A stretch of DNA of 64,000 nucleotides, taken from positions 4,154,001 through 4,218,000 of the forward strand of contig NZ_CP178621.1 of the NCBI RefSeq assembly GCF_047302465.1, written 5' to 3'. This DNA comes from JACMRP01 sp047302465 (GTDB lineage: Bacteria > Bdellovibrionota > Bdellovibrionia > Bdellovibrionales > Bdellovibrionaceae). Of this stretch, positions 25,656-34,107 are shown in pieces (within the stretch, counting starts at the first letter, position 1; every line of letters begins with the position of its first letter). The position numbers were made by a program, and so were the translations under genes. The notes beneath the pieces were generated by a model. It did not search any database, had not been told where the DNA came from, and saw only the letters and a list, made by a program, of their open reading frames with translations.

Positions 25656-26432
25656 CTACAAAACACGGGCGCGAACACCCTCTTCTTGAAAGAACTTCTT
25701 AATCGCAGGTCCATCCAAAGGTTCTAACCGCAACAAAAGCTTATGAACCATATTGAACGTGTCCTGAGACTTCTTGGTTCTAAGTTCGCCAGTTAAGTAG
25801 GCCATGTCATCGCTTATCTTAATGGCATTATCAAGCAGTCTTGCCACGTCTTTGTTCTTCGACGTTTTGTCTAGGAGCGACAAAGTTTTATTGAAATTCG
25901 TCATCAAGCGGTCCACCTGAGTGATCACGCTGCTGACAGAGCCCTCATTTTTCTCAACAAGTTCAATGATTTTGCCCGCAAGACCATAGCTTTGTGAGAT
26001 CAATTGATCGACACGTGGAGGATCTTCACCACGGACATATTCACCATTATTAAGTTCTGCGGCCTCTGTGCTGCCCGGCGAAATTTCGAGGAATTTTTCC
26101 CCGATCACCCCCGCTAAATTGATGAAGTATTTGGAGTCTTTACGAATTGTTCCCCAAGCCTTCTTATCGACGGTGATCTCTAAACGCAGTTTCACTTCTT
26201 CGCCTTGAGCACTTTTATAACCTGGATCGAAGACGATTTTCTTTACCTTACCGACTTTGATCCCCATCACTCGCACAGGAGAGCCTTCTTCGATACCACC
26301 AGCATAGTTGTACATTACATTGAGGTCATGAGTGTTCGAAAAAGGAGAGACCAATCCCATCATGTAGGCAAAAGTCACAATGAGGATCACCGCCGCTAAT
26401 GCTAGTAAACCTACCTTGGTTTCAATTTTCAT
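25656..26432 (-). CDS. mlaD: MCE-domain lipid-binding protein (MlaD-like)
   Basis: The start is the ATG at 26432 with GGAG 7 nt upstream, giving 258 residues. One N-terminal membrane helix (LLALAAVILIVTFAYMMGLV) is followed by the MCE domain (VMYNYAGGIEEGSPVRVMGIKVGKV, then FINLAGVIGEKFLEI). The rest is a helical C-terminal region of about 120 residues. MCE proteins form hexameric rings that carry lipids through the periplasm. Only one MCE gene is present for two permeases and two ATPases. Confidence 0.92.
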   Translation of the reverse strand: MKIETKVGLLALAAVILIVTFAYMMGLVSPFSNTHDLNVMYNYAGGIEEGSPVRVMGIKVGKVKKIVFDPGYKSAQGEEVKLRLEITVDKKAWGTIRKDSKYFINLAGVIGEKFLEISPGSTEAAELNNGEYVRGEDPPRVDQLISQSYGLAGKIIELVEKNEGSVSSVITQVDRLMTNFNKTLSLLDKTSKNKDVARLLDNAIKISDDMAYLTGELRTKKSQDTFNMVHKLLLRLEPLDGPAIKKFFQEEGVRARVL

Positions 26433-26479
26433 AACAAACACTCCATAGTCTTTAGATAAGCATCCGGCTTAAATCATCC

Positions 26480-27175
26480 TTAGTATAAATAACTGAAAGC
26501 ATAAGACAAAAGAAAATCTATCACAATGATCGCGATGGATCCGACAACGACACTGTTGGTAGTGGCTTTTCCCACACCTTCAGCACCTGATTCACATCGA
26601 AACCCAAAGTAACAACTGATCAAAGGAATCACAGCTCCAAAACATGCTGCTTTAATGATCGCAAAAATGAGGTCTTTAAATTGAACAAAACGTTTCATGC
26701 CCGAGATGAACATGGCCGGAGTGTAACCCAAGTAAGAACTACTGACCGCCATCGCACTGAAAAGACAGGTCATATTTGCAACTATAGTTAGAAACATCGC
26801 GCCGAGAATGCAGGCCACAAGGCGGGGAATCACTAGATAGTTTACCGGATAAATTCCCAACATTTTAAGAGCATCGATTTGCTCGGTGACTTTCATGGTT
26901 CCAACTTCAGCAGCAATCCCCGCCCCCACTCTTGAGGTCAAGAGCAAAGCCGCAACAACAGCTGCAAGTTCGCGCAAAATCAACATCGCTGCAAACCCAG
27001 GCACCATGGAATCATTTTGAATAACAAGTTTCATATGGAAAGAGGACTCAACGATCGTTACCATCGCCGCAAAACACACACAAAAAACAATAATCACCAA
27101 ACTGCCGTTACCGATAAAGTACAGCTGTTCAAAAGTTTCTTTCCAGCGGAAACGTTTTGCTTTGATCGTTGCCAT
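26480..27175 (-). CDS. mlaE: MlaE-type permease 2
   Basis: The 231-residue integral membrane protein has about five helices. The MlaE hallmark AAEVGTMKVTEQIDALKMLGI (about 90-110) marks the coupling region. The start is the ATG at 27175, whose A is the last base of the TGA stop of permease 1, so translation is coupled. It differs clearly from permease 1 in sequence and length, which suggests a heterodimeric membrane core like YrbEA/YrbEB of actinobacterial Mce systems. Confidence 0.9.
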   Translation of the reverse strand: MATIKAKRFRWKETFEQLYFIGNGSLVIIVFCVCFAAMVTIVESSFHMKLVIQNDSMVPGFAAMLILRELAAVVAALLLTSRVGAGIAAEVGTMKVTEQIDALKMLGIYPVNYLVIPRLVACILGAMFLTIVANMTCLFSAMAVSSSYLGYTPAMFISGMKRFVQFKDLIFAIIKAACFGAVIPLISCYFGFRCESGAEGVGKATTNSVVVGSIAIIVIDFLLSYAFSYLY

Positions 27176-27960
27176 CAAAACCCCTGCACCATATGCAAAA
27201 CGATTTCACCAAGGAAGCTTGTCAGCCAATCGGTAACCACGATGCAAACCATCGTGGTTACTGCTGTTGATACTACAGAACGACCAACTCCCTTTGCTCC
27301 GCCAGTGGTGAAATAACCTTTTTGCGTACAAATCGTTGCTAACACCACACCAAAGACAAAACATTTTACCAAACCACTAATCATCGACGGTACAGACATG
27401 ATTGTTGGAATGTGGCGCATGTATTCCTCTGGATTTACTCCCGCAAAGAAGAAACCCAGGAACATACCGCCTAAAATCGACATAAAAAGGCCCAAAAACA
27501 GCAGGAAAAAGCTTGAAATCACGATGCCTAAAAAGCGTGGAACAATGATTTCTTGAATAGGATTTGCGCCCAGGCAACGAATCGCATCGATTTGCTCGGT
27601 TACACGCATTGTTCCCAATTCCGCCGAAGTGAACGCCCCGATTTTTCCGCTGAGCATGAAGGCAATAAGTAGTGGTCCCACCTCACGGAAGGTTGCACTG
27701 GTCGCAAGGCCCCCTAAAAACCCAAGCGCACCGAACTCTTTCATCTGCATTGTGAATTGCACAGTCATGATAGCACCGACAAAGAATCCCGCCAGCGCCG
27801 TAGTGGCAAAGCTTTCAATCGTGACGTGCCAAATTTGTTCCAGCACCAAACGTAAGCGCGTTGGACGCACAAACATCGTGGTCATGATTTCAAAGAAAAA
27901 CAGCAGACTTTTACCGATTTCATCCGAGATTTTAATAAGTCCACGAATAGCGAAGGTCAC
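27175..27960 (-). CDS. mlaE: MlaE-type permease 1
   Basis: The 261-residue permease has a GTG start overlapping the stop of ATPase A (GTGA). It has an N-terminal amphipathic region and about five membrane helices. Family segments are LATSATFREVGPLL, AELGTMRVTEQIDAIRCLG and an FFAGVNPEEYM loop. It moves lipid between the inner membrane and the MCE ring together with the ATPases. Confidence 0.92.
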   Translation of the reverse strand: MTFAIRGLIKISDEIGKSLLFFFEIMTTMFVRPTRLRLVLEQIWHVTIESFATTALAGFFVGAIMTVQFTMQMKEFGALGFLGGLATSATFREVGPLLIAFMLSGKIGAFTSAELGTMRVTEQIDAIRCLGANPIQEIIVPRFLGIVISSFFLLFLGLFMSILGGMFLGFFFAGVNPEEYMRHIPTIMSVPSMISGLVKCFVFGVVLATICTQKGYFTTGGAKGVGRSVVSTAVTTMVCIVVTDWLTSFLGEIVLHMVQGF

Positions 27961-28685
27961 GCTAGAACCTCCGCCAAAAAGTCGCGCACTAAAGGCACCT
28001 GCGATTTTTTCATTTCATCCGGCGTGCCTAATGCCACGATTTCACCTTTATCAAGAACCACGATGCGATCTGCGATTCCCAAAGCACAATGCATATCGTG
28101 GCTAACTACCAACGACGTGGTTTTCAATGTGCGGGATAAATCTAAGATCAGCTGATTGACGGCATTTGTGGTCACTGGATCTAGACCTGTTGTTGGCTCG
28201 TCAAAAAGTAAAATGCGCGGTTCTAAAGCAACCGTTCTGGCAAGACTCACGCGCTTTTGCATACCGTAGGAAATTTCCGCAGGTTTTTTATTCTCGATGC
28301 CTGTTAGATGCACGAGACTGAGGGCTTTTTTAACTTTCAGACTGATGGTTTCTTCATCCAAGCGATAGTGGCGGCGTAAGCCAAAAGCGACATTCTCGAA
28401 AATAGTGAGTGAATCAAAAAGTGCTGGGTGCTGAAACACCATTCCGCATTTTTTTCGAACAGGAAGGTATTCTTCTTCTGACAGGCGACTGACTTCTTCG
28501 CCATCAATCCAGATTTCACCTTCATCGGGGCGCAGAAGCCCCACTAGATTTTTAAGAAGCACGGATTTGCCAGTTCCAGATGTTCCCAAAATAAAAAGAA
28601 TCTCTCCTTCACGGATATCAAGACTCAAACCTTTGAGAACGGTTCGGTCTCCGAAGCGCTTAATCAGATTCTTAAATTGGATCAT
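27957..28685 (-). CDS. mlaF: MlaF-type ABC ATPase A (canonical Walker B, degenerate signature)
   Basis: The 242-residue ATPase has Walker A GTSGTGKS (34-41), Q-loop MVFQHPAL and Walker B with catalytic Glu (LLFDEP, E163). The switch His is present (VVSHDMH, H196). The ABC signature reads ISYGMQ (139-143) where the second ATPase has ISGGMQ, so the first Gly is replaced by Tyr. The TAC codon is clear in the DNA. This subunit can supply the catalytic Walker residues but a weakened signature. Confidence 0.93.
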   Translation of the reverse strand: MIQFKNLIKRFGDRTVLKGLSLDIREGEILFILGTSGTGKSVLLKNLVGLLRPDEGEIWIDGEEVSRLSEEEYLPVRKKCGMVFQHPALFDSLTIFENVAFGLRRHYRLDEETISLKVKKALSLVHLTGIENKKPAEISYGMQKRVSLARTVALEPRILLFDEPTTGLDPVTTNAVNQLILDLSRTLKTTSLVVSHDMHCALGIADRIVVLDKGEIVALGTPDEMKKSQVPLVRDFLAEVLA

Positions 28686-28786
28686 CCTGTAATCATAGGT
28701 AGAAATAAGAGATTATTGCAAGTTTCGTGATGCATCTTTCAAGCAAAAGCGCTTTTTAGTTACGAATCAAAACTTAGAGAGTTTCT

Positions 28787-29536
28787 CTATGGCGAATGCT
28801 CCGTCAAAGGCCCCTTCAGTAAGCCTTTCATAAACTGTTGCACGCGTGGATCAGGATGATTTCTGGTTTGCTCAGGCGTGCCGGTAATCACTAATTCTTG
28901 ATTTACGACCATCGCAATTCGATGAGCCATTTGATAGGCGCGGTTCACGTCGTTGGTAATCGCCACAACTGTTGAGCCATTTTTTTTCTGCAAATCCAGA
29001 ATGAGTTCGACAATTCTTCGTGACGTAATTGGATCCAAGCCCGCCGTCGGATCATCATAGAAAATAATCTCGGGGTTCAGAGCAAGAGCTCTAGCAATCC
29101 CCAGGCGCTTTTGCATCCCACCGCTGATTTCATCAGGGTATAAAAGCTTAGCGTGAGAGATCCCGACCGCCTCTAAAAAGGCATCGACCTTCGTGTTGAT
29201 CTCGTCTTGGTTTAGGTCCGTGGTTTCGCGCAAAGGAAAGGCAATGTTTTCCCCGCAGGTCAGAGAATCAAAGAGAGCATTTTTTTGGAAAAGCATTCCG
29301 AGCTTTTTGAGGGTCTCAAAACGCGCGTCGCCATCAAGCGTCAACCAATCCTTACCATCAATAAAAACTTTGCCATTTCGAGGAGTTATCAAACCAGCCA
29401 TGGTTTTCAAGAGGGTCGTTTTTCCTTGGCCACTAGGACCCATCAAAACGAAGACTTCGCCGCGAGGAATTTCCACAGATATGTTCTTTAAAACAACCTG
29501 CGAGTCGAAAGCGACTTCAATTCCCTCTAGTTTCAA
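28787..29536 (-). CDS. mlaF: MlaF-type ABC ATPase B (canonical signature, degenerate Walker B and H-loop)
   Basis: The 249-residue ATPase has Walker A GPSGQGKT (33-40) and an intact signature ISGGMQ (138-142). Two catalytic positions are changed. The Walker B end reads IIFYDDP, giving Asp for the catalytic Glu (162), and the H-loop reads AITNDVN, giving Asn for the switch His (195). Both codons are clear in the DNA. TTG at 29536 is the first recognised start; a GAGGTGAG sequence lies 20 nt upstream, so the true start may be a few codons earlier. It heads the operon, 101 bp before ATPase A. Confidence 0.92.
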   Translation of the reverse strand: MKLEGIEVAFDSQVVLKNISVEIPRGEVFVLMGPSGQGKTTLLKTMAGLITPRNGKVFIDGKDWLTLDGDARFETLKKLGMLFQKNALFDSLTCGENIAFPLRETTDLNQDEINTKVDAFLEAVGISHAKLLYPDEISGGMQKRLGIARALALNPEIIFYDDPTAGLDPITSRRIVELILDLQKKNGSTVVAITNDVNRAYQMAHRIAMVVNQELVITGTPEQTRNHPDPRVQQFMKGLLKGPLTEHSP

Positions 29537-29660
29537 CGACGTAAATGCGATGACTCACCTCACTCGGACTTGTCTGAATACCTGATTTAAGATTGAATAA
29601 CTCCTTGAAAGCAATCTAATTTTTTAAATCACATCTGATTCACAATCTGAAGGAGACCTC

Positions 29661-30605
29661 ATGGCTCACAAAAGAAATAAAATCGCCGTCATCGGTGCGG
29701 GATTCGTTGGTTCAACTACTGCTCACTGGGCAGCTCAAAAAGAATTGGGAGACGTTGTTGTTCTCGATGTCAACGAAGGCGCTGCTATCGGTAAATCATT
29801 GGACTTGGCTCAAGCAGCTCCAATCGAAATGTTTGATTCAAAAATCACAGGTACAAACAAATACGAAGATATCGCTGGTGCAGATGTCGTGATCATCACT
29901 GCTGGTATGCCACGCAAACCTGGTATGAGCCGCGATGAACTTATCGGTATCAACGCAAAAATCGTAAAAGACGTTTGTGAAGGCGTAAAAAAACACGCTC
30001 CAAATTCATTCGTAATCGTTGTTTGTAACCCAATGGACGTTATGGCGTTCTACGCAAAACAAATGTTGGGCTTCCCACGCGAACGCGTGATCGGTATGGG
30101 TGGTTGCTTGGATTCAGCTCGTTTCCGCGCTTTCATCGCTGAAGAGTTGAACGTTTCTGTAAAAGACGTGACTGGTATCGTACTTGGTAACCATGGTGAT
30201 GCGATGGTTCCAATGGTTCGCATGGCTTCAGTTTCTGGCGTTCCTTTGATGGATCTTTTGCCAGCAGAAAAAATCGCAGCCATCGTTGCTCGTACAAAAC
30301 AAGCTGGCGCTGAAATCGGCGGCCACTTGAAAACTGGTTCTGCTTACTACGCTCCTTCTCGTGGCGCGGTTGAAATGGCAGAAGCTATTCTAAAAGATCA
30401 AAAACGTATTCTTCCTGTTGCAGTTGAGCTCACTGGTGAGTTCGGCGTATCTGACAAAATGATGGTCGGTGTTCTTGCGAAAATCGGCGGCAAAGGTATG
30501 GAAGGTATCGTTGATATTAAAATGAACGCGGACGAAAAAGCGGAGTTTGCAAAATCCGTAGATGCAGTTCGTGCTCTTGTTGCTGGTTTGAAAAACGTTC
30601 AATAA
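29661..30605 (+). CDS. mdh: Malate dehydrogenase (LDH-like type)
   Basis: It oxidises malate to oxaloacetate with NAD in the TCA cycle. The 314-residue protein has the NAD-binding VIGAGFVGSTTA, the substrate-binding Arg in GMPRKPGMSR, VCNPMDVM and the active-site His in VLGNHGDAMVP. This is the LDH-like MDH subgroup. A ribosome binding site (GAAGGAGACC) precedes the ATG. It heads mdh-sucC-sucD. Confidence 0.95.
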   Translation: MAHKRNKIAVIGAGFVGSTTAHWAAQKELGDVVVLDVNEGAAIGKSLDLAQAAPIEMFDSKITGTNKYEDIAGADVVIITAGMPRKPGMSRDELIGINAKIVKDVCEGVKKHAPNSFVIVVCNPMDVMAFYAKQMLGFPRERVIGMGGCLDSARFRAFIAEELNVSVKDVTGIVLGNHGDAMVPMVRMASVSGVPLMDLLPAEKIAAIVARTKQAGAEIGGHLKTGSAYYAPSRGAVEMAEAILKDQKRILPVAVELTGEFGVSDKMMVGVLAKIGGKGMEGIVDIKMNADEKAEFAKSVDAVRALVAGLKNVQ

Positions 30606-30626
30606 TTATTTGAAAGGCTCTCTTAC

Positions 30627-31793
30627 ATGAATATTCATGAGTATCAGGCCAAATCCATTCTCAGAAAGTACGGTGTTGCTACCTTGAAAGGTCAAGTAGC
30701 ACACTCTCCTGAGGAGGCCCTGGCTGCAGCGAAAGAAATTGGTGGCGCATTGTGGGTTGTAAAAGCTCAGATCCATGCGGGTGGCCGTGGTAAAGGTGGC
30801 GGTGTTAAAATCGCGAAGTCCTTTGACGAAGTGAGTGACCTCACTAAAAAAATGATCGGGATGACTTTGGTGACTCATCAAACGGGTCCTGAAGGTAAAG
30901 TTGTGCAAAAAGTATTCATCGAGCAAGGTTGCAACATTGCTAAAGAGTACTACGTTGCTTGCTTGATCGACCGTGCAACTGGAAGAGCTGCAATGATGGC
31001 TTCTTCTGAAGGTGGTATGGACATCGAGGAAGTAGCAGAAAAGCATCCAGAGAAAATCATCAAGGCGGATATTGATCCAACTATCGGCTTGGCTCCTTTC
31101 CAAGCTCGTGAACTGGCATTCAAAATCGGCATTCCAAACGAGAACGTGAATAAAGCTGTAAAGTTCTTCCAAGGTCTTTACCAAGCTTTCGTTGAAACAG
31201 ATTGCTCTATCGCCGAAATCAATCCGTTGGTTTTGACGAAAGAGGGCGACATCTTGTGCCTCGATGCAAAAATGAACTTCGACGACAACTCATTGTTCCG
31301 TCACAAAGACATCGTTGAAATGCGTGATTTGAACGAAGAAGAACCTTCTGAAATCGAAGCTTCTAAATTTGACCTCGCTTTCATCAAACTTGATGGCAAC
31401 ATCGGTTGCTTGGTGAATGGTGCGGGTCTTGCGATGGCGACTCTAGATATCATTAAACTTCATGGCTCTTCTCCTGCGAACTTCTTGGACGTGGGCGGCG
31501 GTGCTAACAAAGAAAAAGTAACAGCGGCTTTCAAAATCATTCTTAAAGATCCAAACGTAAAAGGGATCTTGGTTAACATCTTCGGCGGTATCATGAAATG
31601 TGACATCATCGCAGAAGGCGTGATTGCAGCTTCTAAAGAGCTGGGCTTGAAAGTTCCTTTGGTTTGCCGTCTTGAAGGTACCAACGTTGAACTTGGTAAA
31701 AAAATGCTCAAAGAGAGTGGTTTGAATATCACTCCTGCGGATGATCTTACCGATGCAGCGAAGAAAATCGTAGCTGCTGTGAAAGGCCAGTAA
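30627..31793 (+). CDS. sucC: Succinyl-CoA ligase, beta subunit
   Basis: It is the ATP-grasp subunit of succinyl-CoA synthetase. The 388-residue length matches the family. Motifs are MNIHEYQAKSILRKYGV, KAQIHAGGRGKGGGVK, EINPLVLT, DAKMNFDDN and the C-terminal NIFGGIMKCDIIAEG. It precedes sucD by 2 bp. Confidence 0.97.
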   Translation: MNIHEYQAKSILRKYGVATLKGQVAHSPEEALAAAKEIGGALWVVKAQIHAGGRGKGGGVKIAKSFDEVSDLTKKMIGMTLVTHQTGPEGKVVQKVFIEQGCNIAKEYYVACLIDRATGRAAMMASSEGGMDIEEVAEKHPEKIIKADIDPTIGLAPFQARELAFKIGIPNENVNKAVKFFQGLYQAFVETDCSIAEINPLVLTKEGDILCLDAKMNFDDNSLFRHKDIVEMRDLNEEEPSEIEASKFDLAFIKLDGNIGCLVNGAGLAMATLDIIKLHGSSPANFLDVGGGANKEKVTAAFKIILKDPNVKGILVNIFGGIMKCDIIAEGVIAASKELGLKVPLVCRLEGTNVELGKKMLKESGLNITPADDLTDAAKKIVAAVKGQ

Positions 31794-31795
31794 TC

Positions 31796-32665
31796 ATGTC
31801 TATTTTGATTGATAAAAATACTAAAGTTATTTGCCAAGGTTTCACAGGCGCTCAAGGGACTTTCCACTCTGAGCAATGTAAAGCTTACGGAACACAAATG
31901 GTGGGCGGTACGACTCCTGGTAAAGGTGGCACTACGCACATCGGTCTTCCTGTTTTCAACACGGTTCATGAAGCGAAAGAGAAAACTGGTTGCAACGTTT
32001 CTATGATCTTCGTTCCACCTCCATTTGCTGCGGATTCTATCCTTGAAGCAGTAGAGGCCGAATTGGACCTGGTAATCTGTATTACTGAAGGCATTCCAGT
32101 AATGGACATGGTGAAAGTAAAACAATACATGAAGGGTAAAAAGACACGCTTGGTGGGTCCTAACTGCCCTGGCGTTATCACTCCTGGACAATGCAAAATC
32201 GGTATCATGCCTGGTCACATTCATATGCCAGGTCGTATCGGTGTATTGTCTCGCTCAGGCACTCTGACTTACGAAGCTGTTGGTCAATTGACTCGTTTGG
32301 GTCTTGGTCAATCTACGTGCGTAGGTATCGGTGGTGACCCAGTGAATGGTACGAACTTCATCGACGTTCTTGAAATGTATAACAAAGACAAAGACACTGA
32401 CGCCGTGATCATGATCGGTGAAATCGGTGGATCTGCTGAAGAAGAAGCAGCTGAATACATCAAACGCGAATTCAAAAAGCCAGTAACGGCTTTCATCGCG
32501 GGTGCAGCAGCTCCAGCAGGTAAACGCATGGGTCATGCTGGCGCGATCATTAGCGGCGGCAAAGGCACAGCAGAAGCGAAATTCGAAGCTCTCTTGTCAG
32601 CAGGTTGCAAGATTTCTCGCAGCCCAGCAGATATGGGAACAACTTTGAAGTCGATGCTGAAATAA
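31796..32665 (+). CDS. sucD: Succinyl-CoA ligase, alpha subunit
   Basis: It forms the phosphohistidine intermediate. The 289-residue protein has CQGFTGAQGTFHSEQ, GGTTPGKGG and the phosphohistidine region PAGKRMGHAGAIISGGKGTA, which contains the active His. A strong terminator follows at 32689-32718. Confidence 0.97.
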   Translation: MSILIDKNTKVICQGFTGAQGTFHSEQCKAYGTQMVGGTTPGKGGTTHIGLPVFNTVHEAKEKTGCNVSMIFVPPPFAADSILEAVEAELDLVICITEGIPVMDMVKVKQYMKGKKTRLVGPNCPGVITPGQCKIGIMPGHIHMPGRIGVLSRSGTLTYEAVGQLTRLGLGQSTCVGIGGDPVNGTNFIDVLEMYNKDKDTDAVIMIGEIGGSAEEEAAEYIKREFKKPVTAFIAGAAAPAGKRMGHAGAIISGGKGTAEAKFEALLSAGCKISRSPADMGTTLKSMLK

Positions 32666-32688
32666 GCGCGATAAGATCGAAAAACACG

Positions 32689-32718
32689 AAACCCACGTTG
32701 ATGAAACGTGGGTTTTTT
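32689..32718 (+). terminator. Terminator after sucD
   Basis: AAACCCACGTT (32689-32699), a 5-nt loop and AACGTGGGTTT (32705-32715) followed by T residues. It may also serve the convergent gene on the other strand. Confidence 0.9.
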
Positions 32719-32721
32719 ATT

Positions 32722-33420
32722 TTAAAACAACATCCCAACGTGGACATTCACCATCGCAAAGCGTGGCACGTAAGACATGATTTTCAGCGTGTCTTCGACA
32801 GATCTTCTGCTTTGTTCATCAGTCTCATAATTCAAATAGTCTGAACTACGTTTGAGTGTATAAAGCGGTTGAGCCCATGCTAACCAATCCACACCGACTG
32901 TGATGTCTTTTCTAAAGACCCACGTATTGCCGACACCAATATTAGCACCAAGTCCCTGAACATCAGCTGCATTCATTGCGGGATAAACTCCGCCGGTAGC
33001 CGTGTTCATCAACTGATCGCCCACTTGTGCATTGAAATTGAAGTAGCTTAGGCCATAACTAACGTGAAAACTGCCGCCGAAATAAGTACGACCAATCAAA
33101 GATAGACGAGAATCCGTTATAGAACCCAAATCACGGAAGCCTCCAGGCACAGAAAAAGTTCCACGCATGTATTCAAGTTCCCACGTTTGTTGCGGAGAAG
33201 TGACAAGTCCCCCTGTTACGCCAAATTTACCTGGAATCGGAAAGTCGGCTGCCGAATAACTAAGTGAAGCAATGTATTTGTAGTTTTCACGAGGGCTTAC
33301 TGGCGTCTCGACGTTGACGGTAATTTCAGGATTTTCAGGCGTGTTTTCTGTATTGGCAGTTGCTGAACTCGCAGCTATTGCCGTTAAAATTAAGGCTCCC
33401 AAGATATAGCTAATTTTCAT
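32722..33420 (-). CDS. Outer-membrane beta-barrel candidate
   Basis: The 232-residue protein has a signal peptide (MKISYILGALILTAIAASSATA) and alternating strands such as FHVSYGLSYFNFNAQVG and NIGVGNTWVFRKDITVGVDWL. The C-terminal VNVHVGMLF ends in Phe, a barrel-targeting signal. No specific family is recognised. It is transcribed alone; the 234-bp spacer upstream is AT-rich and should hold its promoter and that of the divergent gene. Confidence 0.65.
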   Translation of the reverse strand: MKISYILGALILTAIAASSATANTENTPENPEITVNVETPVSPRENYKYIASLSYSAADFPIPGKFGVTGGLVTSPQQTWELEYMRGTFSVPGGFRDLGSITDSRLSLIGRTYFGGSFHVSYGLSYFNFNAQVGDQLMNTATGGVYPAMNAADVQGLGANIGVGNTWVFRKDITVGVDWLAWAQPLYTLKRSSDYLNYETDEQSRRSVEDTLKIMSYVPRFAMVNVHVGMLF

Positions 33421-33654
33421 AACTTCCTCTTTTTTAGCAACAGTACTTGGGCCTTTAAAACCTGTAAAGCTCTGTAAAGAAAAAAAGAAATTTATTAATA
33501 TTTAACTAAGAAATCCTGACCTCAGTTCCACAGCAGCTCAACAGTTCATGGTATCTTCAATTCAGTCTCAGAATAAGACACTTCTCTCTGAAAAAAGGGG
33601 GCCAAAAGGCTTATCCCAAGACCTCGACCAGCCGATAAATTAACAAAGGGGCTT

Positions 33655-34107
33655 ATGAAAACACTCCATCTGTTCGTTGTCTGCATTGCTGTGCTTTTTT
33701 CACCTGCTTTTTCCCAAGCCACTCTTGGCGCCTCGGTGAATTCCAAAGCCACAAATCTTACTGCCGTCAATGCCTCGCAAAAAGTGGGATCTACAGAAAA
33801 GTATTCTAATTATGAGTATGAGCAAAACGGAAATACGGTTAAAGAGTTTTCCTCTTCAGAAGGGGTGGTTTTTGCCGTCAGCTGGCGCGGCATTTCTAAA
33901 CCGGATCTCAATGCCCTTTTTGGATCTTACTTCAATGAATACACCGAAGCTTTCGACAAAGTTCCAAAACAATATGGCGTGAAAAGCCTGTCGATGAAGA
34001 CCACTCAAATGGTGATTCGTCGCGGGGGCCGCATGCGTGACCAAAGTGGTTTTGTCTATGTACCCTCTTTGGTGCCTGAAGGCGTGAACGTGGAGGATCT
34101 GAAATGA
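33655..34107 (+). CDS. DUF2844 secreted protein
   Basis: The 150-residue protein has a signal peptide (MKTLHLFVVCIAVLFSPAFSQA). The YSNYEYEQNGNTVKEFSSSEG region, followed by VFAVSWRGISKPDLNALFG, is the pattern I know as DUF2844. The family is often encoded next to DUF3443, and here the DUF3443 gene overlaps it by 4 bp. Function unknown. Confidence 0.8.
   Translation: MKTLHLFVVCIAVLFSPAFSQATLGASVNSKATNLTAVNASQKVGSTEKYSNYEYEQNGNTVKEFSSSEGVVFAVSWRGISKPDLNALFGSYFNEYTEAFDKVPKQYGVKSLSMKTTQMVIRRGGRMRDQSGFVYVPSLVPEGVNVEDLK

Noticed and set aside
31460..32224. 254-codon minus-strand frame across sucC-sucD
   Set aside because: It is a shadow of two well-identified genes with no ribosome binding site or family resemblance.
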